A program made the position numbers and the translations under genes. Of a stretch of DNA of 64,000 nucleotides, positions 39,061-49,919 are shown one piece after another. The DNA is from Warburgia ugandensis (Eukaryota; Streptophyta; Magnoliopsida; Canellales; Canellaceae). The DNA lies in the NCBI GenBank assembly GCA_035236585.1, contig CP141133.1, forward strand, positions 46,269,729 through 46,333,728, in the 5' to 3' direction. The notes under the pieces are model-generated. The model was not told where the DNA came from, did no database searches, and saw nothing but the letters and a program-made list of their open reading frames with translations. Position 1 is the first letter of the stretch; every line of letters starts with the position of its first letter.

Positions 39061-39989
39061 AAAACTTATGTGCTTTTCAAAATTAAAATAATATTGAACA
39101 GAAAGTTAAGAAGTTGTTCATGATTCATATTCATAGCAAAACTCATTATTTACTAAGAGTCTACAACTTAGGTCGTGGTTTGTAAATCTTATCATGTAAT
39201 AACCCAAACATTTTATGCCCTTTTGACTAAATTTAGAAATCAATGTGGGAATTACTATCCTAAATGTTTTAATTTATATAAAATAGGAAAGAAATAAATT
39301 TGTGAGAAATATTTAATCATTAGATGCTACTTGAAAAATGGAATCCAACGCCTCAAAGAACGCCTAAAACGGAGTTCGTACAAAGAGGTTACGGGCGTTT
39401 AAAGATTAGGGGCATTTCTGTAATTTATATTAAAAAAGAAAAAGACAGAAAACACAGGGGGCTGTTTTGATAACGACACTCCATCTTCTTCCTCCTCCAA
39501 CCTTGTCTCCCAATTTTTTCAGAAAATTCCAGCACTGCCTCTGCAAGGCGGTGCCAAGCGAAATGGCTGCACTGCCATTGGCAGCACCGCCTTTCACCCT
39601 CTATAAAAAATGCGTTCCCCTCTCCCTCCGATCATCTCTTCTCTTTTTCTTCTCCTGCCAAGCTAGGGTTCCAGAAAACGTCGGAAAACCCTCCATCGGT
39701 TTTCCCTGCGAGGGACGGCAATGGCCAAGCCCTTCCTTTAGGCCAGCCATTCCCCCTTTCATTTCCCATTCACATTTTACCACTGGTTTCACCAGAAAAA
39801 TTGGGTTTTTCCCTTCTTCAAGTTTCCGACGACAAAGGGAGCCACATCACGGAAAAAGGGGGGCCATTTTCTGGCTGCCCAGGCAAACTCATCTCCCTCT
39901 CTTCATTTTCCCTTCTTCCTAGCCTAGATCACCACTGGATCTAGTGTTCTTCCGGCCGGGAATTGCTAGAAGAGGGTTGTTCCAAAACC

Positions 39990-40330
39990 CTCAAACCAAA
40001 GGCATCCCAGGGACGCCGCACTTCACGCCCGCCTGGGATGGGTTTCGGGCATGCGACAGTGAGTGCACGGTCCATGCTACGGCATTCGGGTGCGGGCAAC
40101 GTGGGGCACGGGTCCTGGTTCGACCGAGATGCACGGGGCATTCCGAGAGCCGAGAAGCACAAGCCTGGCGCTGAGGACGCACTCACGCGATGCTCTCTAG
40201 AACACGCACTGCAATGCGTAGCTCGGGCGAGCGCATGCACACGTGAGGATGTCGTGGTTCGACCGGGACATGCAGGCATCTTGGGAACCGTGACGGGTAG
40301 GGCCGCATAGACGAGTATGGTTCGTCCGTG
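39990..40330. promoter_or_regulatory. GC/CpG-rich core of the solo LTR
   Basis: This 340-bp block is far richer in G, C and CpG than anything else nearby. It carries a repeated GGTTCGACCG motif (40117 and 40254, about 137 bp apart). The opposite solo LTR has a comparable GC-rich block at 48480-48670. Overlapping frames exist on both strands only because stops are rare in GC-rich text. A regulatory role (promoter/transcribed leader) is inference. Confidence 0.5.
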
Positions 40331-40989
40331 ATCGTGTAATGCTAAAAATGCAGGAGCTGTATGACTCCGATTAACGATCCGAAAGAACCATCGCATCTGT
40401 ATGAACAATGTAGACTTATTGTGACTATAAAATTAGGATCATAGGACAAATTATAAGGTCAACCATTGACTAGTAGATCCATACACAAGATCTAGTCGGA
40501 CAATGTATGAAGCAAGGACCTATAGACCCTAAAAGGAAGATCTAGCCATTAATCTAGAGATCTAAAGGGGGATTTATGAATATATGGAAAATGATAAGGA
40601 CTCCCTGTCATCCATTCGTATCTAGGATGGTATAAAGAAGACCCAGGGTCGGATTGAGTAGTGAAGGATGTGACTCCAGAAAACATTGAGGTAGGTAGTC
40701 TGATGCTGCTATGCTTTTCCAAATATACTTGATTTATAGGTAATCTGATACTACTACGTTTTTAAATATATCCCAAACACTAAGTGATTTACTTGCCTTT
40801 ATGATGGTTTTGAAATATGATATTCTTATACGAGCATACGAAATTGTCTGCATGATTTATAGCATTGAAGCACTTGAACATATCATTGCATTTAGTATGC
40901 TTTTATGATGTTCTTATACAAGCATGTTTTGAGAAGTGTAGCCTTGGCCGATGAGGGCGAACTGATGAGGGCGGGCCAGAGAGAGATGA

Positions 40990-41037
40990 CAGGCTTCTAG
41001 GCTGGCAGGCTTCTAGGCTGTCAGGCTTCTAGGCAGG
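40990..41037 (+). repeat. 16-bp tandem repeat, three units
   Basis: Units CAGGCTTCTAGGCTGG, CAGGCTTCTAGGCTGT and CAGGCTTCTAGGCAGG follow one another. One related GGCTTCTAGG copy occurs in the Tekay/Del-like interior near 17248, in a similar context of 'gatgagggc'-like text. Confidence 0.85.
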
Positions 41038-42322
41038 GTTATGACTTTGAATGCGATACTAGCATGAGCTGATTTTATGCATTGCATGCATGTTTTGCAA
41101 ACGATTGCATAAATTGCATTATTTACGATGAATAAGTGCATAGATTGCATGATTTGTGATTATTGAGTTTTGGATAAATGCATAACCTTGAGGGTTACCA
41201 AAAGACACTGAGGTGCCCAAAATACACTAGTGAGGCAGTGTGAGGAACCCAAAGAGGACATGATTTTTATATTTTACGGGTTGATAGGCCTGGTGGGCAC
41301 TATGCTGAGAGGAGGCACGAGGTTGGCCTCCCGACCTCTACCACCAAAAGGGTGGATAGTATCACTGCCAAAAAGGCATTGTCCCTTCCCTGACTGCTGT
41401 GGTAAACAGGAACTACCACTGGAGGTGTTCACGGCACCCTTTCGGGGACATCCATAGTCGCCATGGAGGGTATGGTGGATTCCAGCTGTATGCTGAGTAT
41501 GAGCGTAGTGGCCCTCTAATTTCGGTGTGATTGATATGCATATAGCATTGAGATGGTCATATACGAGTACTTGTGACCAGTTGGCGTGACATGCACACCG
41601 AGAGATTTATGTACATGATACTAGCATATGTTTGAATGATGACTATTTTAAGATTTTCATGATTATTCTATTTGATTCGCTGGTTTGATGCATTGGCCAA
41701 AATCTTCGTATATGGACCTATTGATTTCTATTTTAGTTGTATTCATATGATGTGATTTGTATACGGATTCCATGATGGACATTGCATCAATAAGCTTATG
41801 TTTTATGCATAACTATGCATGCTTACGCAAAATAAATCATTGATGTTTTACATAAAAAGCTCTTGGAACCATGCATGATGCATACCGTGTTTTCAAAATA
41901 GTAGTATCAGATCACCTACTGAGTATGGAAAATACTCACCCAACTCTATTATTTTTTAGGATAGCTCTACTCATGAGTAGAAGAAGCATCAGGACCTGTT
42001 AGTATTACAATCAAGTAATGAAGAAGAGACAAGTATGAATATAAGTAAATTCTCTACTCCTTTGGACATGTATCTGTATTTATTTACAGTTGGGCTGTGA
42101 GCTGTGACTGAATAGACCTGGGAAGACATTTATGAGTACAGAAATTTTCAAAAACTACTATTGGTTGTTGTGAAAGCAAATGACACTCGGGGTTTTCAAA
42201 ATGAGTTTAAAACAAAAAGTTTTTTCCATTGCATTGCATTGTTTTTCAAATAGGGATCCCGCCTTAGGAATTAATTATTGCATTTGAAAAATGCATGGGA
42301 AAACTCGGGTCATCACATATCA

Positions 42323-43135
42323 AGACATGAAGTCAAATGAAAAAGTTTAAATCTCCCACATGGTAATGAATGTGTTAGTACATGAGTTTGCAAATCTTTA
42401 ACCAGTTACAACTTAGGTACCCCCTCTCATCTTGTGTGTTAGGTAGAGAATGTAAACACAACTATTATGACTTGACCTTAGCTTGCACACTAATGATGAA
42501 AGGAATAGTCAGACACTACCATCGAGAAAATATTTGCATCAGGTTATTGTCTGCTATAAGTAATACCACTCATCGTATCATTAATTTTCTTGATGTGCTC
42601 ATTGTATCATTATACTAGAAAAGAAGATATTTTCTTCCTAAGAATATGAAAATTTCTTTCACTTTGGTTAAATTTAACTTATGGTTGAAATACAATTATC
42701 CTAATAAAAATGTTATACTAAAATAGTTTATGTACTTAATGATACTTTCCTCTTTCTTATCTGAGGTTAAAATAGCTATTCATGTGAATAACTAAGTTCT
42801 TTTATCCTTTGGTTCATTAGTTATTTATTTTTAAGAGTGGGATATGGGAGATTGCCTTTTTAAAATGCATTTCCTACATTAGCATCCAATACAAGGTTTC
42901 ACCTGTGTGTCTGTGTGTGTGTCTGTGTGTGTGTGCGTGTCTGTGTGTGTCTGGAAAAGAAAAAGGAAAGAAGAAGAAACACAGAAGCCTACGTCATGGA
43001 GGAAGTTTCAAACTCTCTCTCAAGAGAAATTAATAATAATAATAATAATAATGAAAGCAACTTATGCAAATCATAATAGAACAACGTGGAAATTGATTGA
43101 TGACATCATACCACAATAGATAAGGTGCTATTGTT
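42323..43135. other. AT-rich spacer with TG-rich and TAA simple repeats
   Basis: This continues the target sequence of the solo LTR. A TGTGTC/TGTGTG minisatellite lies at about 42905-42952 and a TAA run at about 43030-43052. No gene recognised; the 70-78-aa frames are uncharacteristic. Confidence 0.5.
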
Positions 43136-43139
43136 TATC

Positions 43140-43570
43140 ATGCTTATTCATCCTGAAGCTCATGCGAAAAACACCCTCACCGCAACTCTCTCCTGGCTAT
43201 ATCTTATTGAAGCCTCCACACCCAAGACAAGACCCCCATATCCCAAACGCTCCAATCCTTGGTTGGGCAAGTAGCATATCTGAACTTTATAGTATGTCTT
43301 GTCGGAGAGGCTAGAACCACAAATCCTGTGAAGAACCTTATATCTGCTCCTTCCACTCTGTATGGAACTGCGTCATACAATGTGCTATCAGTATTGTTGG
43401 AAAGGGTGGTCTTGATGTTTTGGTTTAGGAGGAAGAGGTTTTGGTGGAAGAACTTGAAAGGGAAAAGGAGTGGAGATGAAAAGTTGAAAAGAAAGAACTT
43501 GTAGTCTATTAATTGATTCTTGGATTGATACTAAAGTGTGAGGAGCTACCTCTATTTATACTAGTGGCAC
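43140..43570 (-). promoter_or_regulatory. Possible orphan promoter and gene fragment (minus strand)
   Basis: Read on the minus strand, a TATAAATAGAGG box (about 43562-43551) is followed about 30 bp on by CACACTTTAGTATCAATCC, then a C/T-rich leader-like stretch (43500-43420), the standard appearance of a plant promoter and 5' UTR. The DNA behind it (43420-43140) is less AT-rich than the surroundings, but the first ATG (near 43377) opens only about 12 codons. I recognise no protein. The Athila-3 text begins about 60 bp upstream, so the gene start may have been cut off by transposition. Confidence 0.25.
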
Positions 43571-43620
43571 ATCTCAATCAATGGCTAGGATTGTGCCAAG
43601 AAACTTTTAATCCAATGGTT

Positions 43621-45110
43621 AGTTCTTACCTGTTAGGGTTTAAATTTATAGTATACTCGGATCACGCTACCTTAAAATACCTCCTTTATACAAAGGATGC
43701 AATACCTAGGTTGATCTATTGGATACTACTGCTACAAGAGTTTGACTTAGAAATTAGGGATAAGAAAGGTTCAAAGAATATAGTAGTAGATCACTTATCC
43801 AGATTAATGGTGGAGCACACTAGCGATCAAGGGCCTATAACTGAGTCATTTCTAGATGACCAGTTATTACATGTCTCCCAGTTACCTTGGTATGGAGATA
43901 TTGTTAATTATCTCATTACAGGACAAATGCCTTATCAATGGAGTAAACAAAATAAAAAGAGATTTTTAACTGAGGTTAGATATTTTTCTTAGGATGATCC
44001 AAGTACTATCCTGACCAAGTAATTAGGAGATGCATACCAGATAGTGAACATAATCAAATCATCTCCTTTTGTCATGATCATGCATGTGGGGGCCATTTCA
44101 GCCCTAAAAAGACCGCTACAAAAATTTTATAGTGTGGATTTTATTGACCTACCATAGTTAAGGATGCACATGCTTATTGCAAAGCATGTGTAAGGTGTCA
44201 AAGGTTAAGAAGTTTAGGAAGAAGATATATGATGCCCTTAAACCCAATCCTTGTCATAGAACCTTTTAATGTTTGGGGCATAGATTTTATGAGACCTTTT
44301 CCTAATTCTTTTGGAAATCTATACATCTTAGTGGGAGTGGACTATGTGTCCAAGTGGGTGGAGGCTATACCATGCAAAACCAATGACCACAAGGTTGTGG
44401 TAAAAATTTTAAAAGAAATTATTTTTGCACAATTTGATACTCCTGAAGCCATAATAAGTGATGGGGGAAAACACTTTTGTAATAAGGTATTTGAGAATTT
44501 AATGAAAAAATATGGTGTCAAACATAGGATAGCTACCCCATACCACCCTCAAACCAATGGTCAAGTAGAGACATCCAATAGGGAAATAAAGCATATTTTA
44601 GAAAAGACGGTCAATCCAAATAGGAAAGACTGGTCTCTGAGACTTACTGATACTTTATGGGCTTATCGTACAACATATAAAATCCCTATAGAAATGTCAC
44701 CCTACTGCTTGGTCTATGGAAAGGCCTACCACTTACTAGTAGAGTTATAGCACAAGGCATATTGGGCTATCAAAAAGCTCAATTTCAACTTAGATTCTGC
44801 TAAGACCAATAAAAAACACCAACTCAGTGAGTTGGAAGAATTGAGGAAAGATGCATATGAGTCTGCATAATTATGCAAAGACCGAATGAAGGCTGTACAT
44901 GATAGACATGTCTTAAGAAAATCCTTCACAACTGGTCAAAAGGTCTTACTATATAACTATAAATTGCATCTATTCCCAGAAAAATTTAGATCTAGATGGT
45001 CCGGACCTTATATAGTTCACACAATCTATCCTCATTAGGCCATCGAGATTGAAAAGGATGAAAAATCCAAAAGGTCAATGGTCAAAGGTTAAAACCTTTC
45101 CTAGAACTGC
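43621..45110 (+). pseudogene. Athila-3 RNase H end and integrase (core intact)
   Basis: Homology to Athila-2 starts abruptly at about 43621 ([22 protein letters not shown]), giving the RNase H C-terminus and [21 protein letters not shown] to 43830. The integrase N-terminus follows ([17 protein letters not shown], 43878-43935) with a stop at 43990. The open frame 44229-44750 holds the catalytic core with all three acidic residues: Asp in VWGIDFM, Asp in IISDGGKHF and Glu in [25 protein letters not shown] ends it at a stop. KLNFNLDSAK-like and DKLHLFPEKFRS-like text continues to about 45110. RT, protease, gag and 5' LTR are absent, so this is a 5'-truncated element. It is better preserved than copies 1 and 2. 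Confidence 0.85.
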
Positions 45111-46449
45111 TTGACCCCAAAATTAACGAGACACTTTTAGAGACACCTGAGTATCATGATCCACCTTAGATTACTAATCAAGGAGCCTTGTAGCATATCA
45201 TCATTGCACTCATCATTATGTCTGGCTGAAGACATTAAACATAATGCTTACTAGGAGGCAACCCAGGGGTTTAGAGTCTACATCACTCAACTTCCATATA
45301 GGATCCTATGCTTTTCAAACATTGGGGACAATGTTTCATTTAGGTTATGGGGTGCAGATGCACATAGAGATTTTGAATTTTCTTGAGTTTTCTTTTGAAA
45401 AAAAAAAGTTTTTAAGGTAGAGTTCCCTTATTGTGATGAGAATTGGATGTTCAAAACTTAGTAATTCCACTGTTTTCACCTCTTAATTAGTATTTTCATT
45501 GTTTTCACCTCTTAATGGGAATGCATATGATTACTTATGCATATCATTCATGTGTTGAAGCATTTTACAAAAGTTAATTCTCAGAAACCATTTACACATA
45601 GCACATAATCAAGACTAATATAGAGGTATAACTTAAAGACCTTGAGGAAAGAAAACCAGTGGAGACCTATAATCCAATGAGATTTAAAGACTATTTTCTT
45701 TTAAAGAGTTATAAGTAATTCCACAATTTCTTCAACATACATAACTTACTATGACCCTGTTTTCCTTGTTTTGGTTAACTATTAAGAATAAATAGGAGTA
45801 ACAGCTTTAATTCCAAAAAATTTATTGAATATGATAAGCTTTAGGAAAGTTAGGAAATCATATAGGTCATCATTGCTTAGCCCAGAGACATAGAGACTAC
45901 CTAGTATATCGTACCACTAGTTAGCCCTTTGAGCCTATTATTAGTAAGCCTTTTTCTTTCTTAACCCCATTCACCTTAAACCAAAATAAACTAGTAAAAT
46001 AAATAACCACTACCTATCTTCAAAATGAGTAGAGTTAGTAGAAAAAGTGAAAAATAGGACAAAAAGTCAAAGAAGTATGAAAATTAGCTGTCTTTCTTCC
46101 AAAGAAGCCAAAAGAAGAAAAAAATTGAAAGAGAAAGACAAACATATGAGGGAAATATTCACTTCAAGTACAAACCCAAAAGAAAAGTTGTCCTAATAGA
46201 TATTCAGTGAAGACCTCTACTCAATTTTGAACCTTTAAAATCCTGATACCCTTTTTTTCTGAACCTGTCCTAAGCTTGCATTTCATCCTAGTTAAAGACC
46301 TATTGATCTTAGGTGGATATACCCTTAAAGAGGAGATAAAAAGAAGGAATAAAGGTAAAAGACCCCTTTTATTCTTGGTGATAACATCCACTCTTATGGA
46401 TCACTTTCCTTTGTCTCATGAGCGTTCAAAAGATTATGTGAACCATTAG
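45111..46449 (+). mobile_element. Athila-3 region downstream of integrase, left part
   Basis: Collinear with 30380-31560. The ACATTGGGGACAATGTTT block is at 45319-45336, followed by 'ggttatggggtgcag', 'tgtgatgagaattggatg' (45431), the 'agaccttgagg' block (45637) and 'agtagagttagtaga' (46026). It is interrupted at 46450 by the minus-strand solo LTR and resumes at 49411. Confidence 0.6.
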
Positions 46450-49405
46450 TGTGATGACCCGGGTTTTTCAATACTTTTTTTTTTTTTAAAGGTGGGGTCC
46501 CAATTTTTTTATAACCAAAATAGTGAAAAACAATTTCAATCAAATTTCATTTTTAGAAAAATCCCGAGGTCAACCATTGACGTAAAACAAGATTTTTTTT
46601 TCCAAGTAAACATGTTTAAAATAGATTTACTATTCCAGGATCATCCAGTCATCATCCACATTCCCATAACAGTATAATCAAGTCCAATAACACATATATA
46701 CATACACAGTCCTTGTGAAATTAGAACATGCCTCTAAATGAGACTTCTCGATCACTATTCTTCTAACTCCTCATATGTCCTGTCTTTCTTTAATATCTGA
46801 GGCATTGCAATAATAACACAATGCCTCAGCAAGCAATGCTTGGTAGGTACATAGACATTTAAAGTATATCAATGGAATAAAATCGAATAATCATATTGAT
46901 ACAATGAGTAAAGCAATTTTCTACAAGAATATACTTATTTTAAGCAATACTAATAAAATCTCAAAACATCATATATAATAAAACATGCATCTCACATATT
47001 TAAAACATGATATAATCTCATGTAAATGAGCATTCAATAATAACATGGCACCTTAAGGTACATGGGTCCCACAAGTGTCCCATACACTCGTATCACAGAT
47101 CATGAGTACTCATATCAAACCTCTAAGTGTCGTCACACACCCAGGCATACCATCACATCTCCATGCTCATCATGCAAGTACACAAAATTAGAGTATTGAT
47201 CGTCATGCCGCATGGCAACCCTCCAAGGTCTCAACTACTGCCGCTCCCCGTTGACACCATAACAGGAGACTTAGCGTCCGTCCCCATAGAAAGGCCCGGA
47301 CTGGTAGTGTAGATTATCCATGTTACCAACCCCTACTGAAAGCCATCTACGGGCAGGTGTCTATCATATCACATCACAAATATCGGAGGGTGGGTGGCCG
47401 GCCCTCTCTCTCCTAGCATGACATCCACCAGGTGAGAGCACCCGTCATAAAACTCAAAACACAAAATCATGTATGTCGAAAACTAGGAGCACTCGTCGGT
47501 TACAATCCCCAAGGCACGCCCCTCATCCTGGGGTTAGCCTCTAAAAGGACCAGCCACCAAGCCTCCACTTTCCTTTCTCATGAAAACTCATCAATTTCAG
47601 TGATGCAATAATAAGGAAAGATAATTTTCTAATTGTGCATAAGTAGATAATCTCAATCTCATGAAACCATAGGTCATAATCCATTCAATATATGATTGAA
47701 ATCAAAGAGCGATCATAACATAAAACTCTAAATCTCACAAAATCATCGATTAATAATAAGTGCAATTTAATCACAATCAATCATGATGCCATGATAATGC
47801 AAGATTTTAAAAATCAAAACGAAACATTAAATGTCGTCACCTATCTCAACATGAGATCACCCAACTCAAGCATATAATCCCCTTATCATGTACATTCAGA
47901 TGTACCTGTTAGTACCACAATACTATTTCGTGTTATTTATTTCATCATAAGGGAATCTATAGTGATCCAACCGTTGGATCATCCTCTAAGATCTCTAATT
48001 ATGATTTGGTTCTTAATTTAGTCCTATCTCATGTTCATCTATTCGTTCTTATGTGTATCTAACGTTTATACCTTAATCTGACAGTCATATCATCCTCAGA
48101 TACATAATTTCCCAAGATCTAGTCCAGACCAATGGTCTAAATCAATTTCTAGAGTAGTCATGCTAATATGCCCTTAGAACCCTTATTTATTATCATACTT
48201 TATCTCATTGTTCAAGTCTTGAGGCCTGATCACCCTTTGATCAATTGGTTCTAAGTTATTAATTAATATTTTATAATTTAACTAATCTAAAAGTAGTTAA
48301 ATGTAGGTTTTCAAGCTAAATCTAGGTCCGCGTCGTCAATACGGTCCCAACGGATGTTTCCGCTCGTGATTTAGACCTCTGTAGCTCCCAAAATCAAGTT
48401 TTTTGAGAAAAGACTTTCATAAATTAATATATTAATTTATAGGGGTAAGTACGCATGCATCAACTTACACAGGCAGTGCAGTTTGCACCAGCTTACACCA
48501 GCGCACTGCGCGCCCAAGACACCCAATGCGTTCCGGACGTCCGGGACAACGCATAAGAGAGTCCCATGGGCATGTGCGATACGCACGTGTGTGACGAAGC
48601 ACCCGCATGCGCGCGTCCGCGTCTGTGCGTCTCGGTGGGCATCTTGGGCGCACTGTCCATTGGGGACGATGAACCCAAGCCGTCCACCTTGTTTTGCCTT
48701 GATTAGAGCCCCAGAAGCTCCAATTTTTTATCTGTTTTCACCGTTCCTAGGGTTTTTTGGTCCAAAGATCACAATGAACGGCTTAGATTTCTCATTTGAG
48801 GTGTCTTTAACATGGGTCTAACCATGCTCCACGGTTTTAAATCCATAGGCCATCCAACGGCCATTTTGATCCGATCTAGCCCAAATCTGTGAGGAAAAAG
48901 TTGAAAAACAAGATAATTAACAAGTTAAAGTATGTAACTTACCTTATTAGAGTTGGAGATGGGAGATCAAGGCCCTCTAGTACGTGCAAACTTCAACTTG
49001 TTTTCGCGACGTGCACAGGGGAAAACAAGGGTTCTCCTCTAGTTGTTTGCCATGAGAATGGAAGGGGAAACTTGTATTTAATAGGCTAAATCTCGATTTT
49101 TCCGAATGGAAGGTAGATCAATGCCTTCCTCCATTAGAACTCTAATAGAAGTGGAAAAGGGGTGTCGTTATCAAAACAACTCCCTTTAATTTACGTCCTT
49201 GGCAATTTACAAATTTACCCTTACACTTAAAATGGTCATAACTCACTCATTCGAACTCCGTTTCAACGTTCTTTATACCGTTCAATTCATATCGACATGT
49301 ACTTTCTAGTTTTAGTGATTTTAGAACCAAATTCTATGCATAAATTTTTTAATTAATATATCTTATTTTATTACTAATTTAGGGTTAAAAATTGGGGTTA
49401 TTACA
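46450..49405 (-). mobile_element. Solo LTR (3.0 kb, minus orientation) with ATTAG target duplication
   Basis: Plus-strand text starts TGTGATGACCCGGGTTTT and ends TTGGGGTTATTACA, the reverse complement of the termini at 39195-42317. Flanking bases 46445-46449 and 49406-49410 are both ATTAG, a perfect duplication. Internal matches to the other copy include the '(gt)tttgataacgacac' segment near the start of the LTR (reverse complement at 49166-49181). No coding region or second LTR is present. It sits inside the 3' region of Athila-3. Frames at 48465-48821 come from the GC-rich core. Confidence 0.87.
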
Positions 49406-49410
49406 ATTAG

Positions 49411-49919
49411 TTTGATAGATTCGATCACATAATGAGAGAAATATGTTTAACCCCGTATCTGAGAGTTTCATTTCTGAGAGTATACCCATAAGGATTTGAG
49501 GTCAAGATATATTTCCAATGAAATTTAAGCATATCTAGTAAGAAGTTAAGATATATGTGGCTGTACACACACATATGTACTCTGAGAAATAGCTCAAATA
49601 AAATGTTTCTAATATGTGTATGATGTGTAAATTTGTCAAATCCTCTTCATTAAGTTGTGAAAAACTAGTAGATTGCTAATAAATGAGATTCTCTGAGATA
49701 AAATAGGGAGCTCAACCTTATTAAATTTTGTGGGTATATTCACTGCAAACTCTCATGAGGCCTAACTCGTCCACTAAGAATAACCTAGGGGTTCTATGGC
49801 TTATTGCATGTGCTAAATGCAATTGTCAGTACCTACGAAAGTGGCACATTGTACTAGCTTTTGTAAAATAGTTTTCTACATGTTTTGCTCGAGACTAGGA
49901 AAATACTAGTTGGGGGGTG
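49411..49919 (+). mobile_element. Athila-3 3' end with polypurine tract
   Basis: Text resumes after the solo LTR and runs to TTTTGCTCGAGACTAGGAAAA (49883-49903) and TTGGGGGGTG (49910-49919). A GCTCGAG-ACTAG-AAAA motif followed by a G-rich tract is the known 3' boundary signature of plant Athila/Tat elements. The tract directly precedes a TGTTAAG start at 49920. The 49740-49850 stretch has no recognised domain. Confidence 0.6.

Larger units (their letters stand above)
39195..42317 (+). mobile_element. Solo LTR (3.1 kb) with TATCA target duplication
   Basis: It starts TGTAATAACCC and ends CGGGTCATCACA. The five bases before (39190-39194) and after (42318-42322) are both TATCA, a perfect Ty3-type duplication. 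No primer site, coding text or second LTR lies between, so this is a single LTR left by recombination between two LTRs. A related copy in the opposite orientation is at 46450-49405. By length and style it is close to the Tekay/Del-like LTRs at 9850 and 17860. Frames at 39467-39922, 39941-40408 and 41230-41457 have no known domains. Confidence 0.87.

Noticed and set aside
39467..39922. 151-codon open frame on the plus strand
   Set aside because: Lies entirely inside the solo LTR with no recognisable domain.
39941..40408. 155-codon minus frame and overlapping plus frames
   Set aside because: Frames on both strands arise because the GC-rich LTR core has few stop codons. No domain or start context.
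48465..48821. Overlapping frames of 62-112 codons
   Set aside because: GC-rich core of the inverted solo LTR, the same effect as at 39941-40408.
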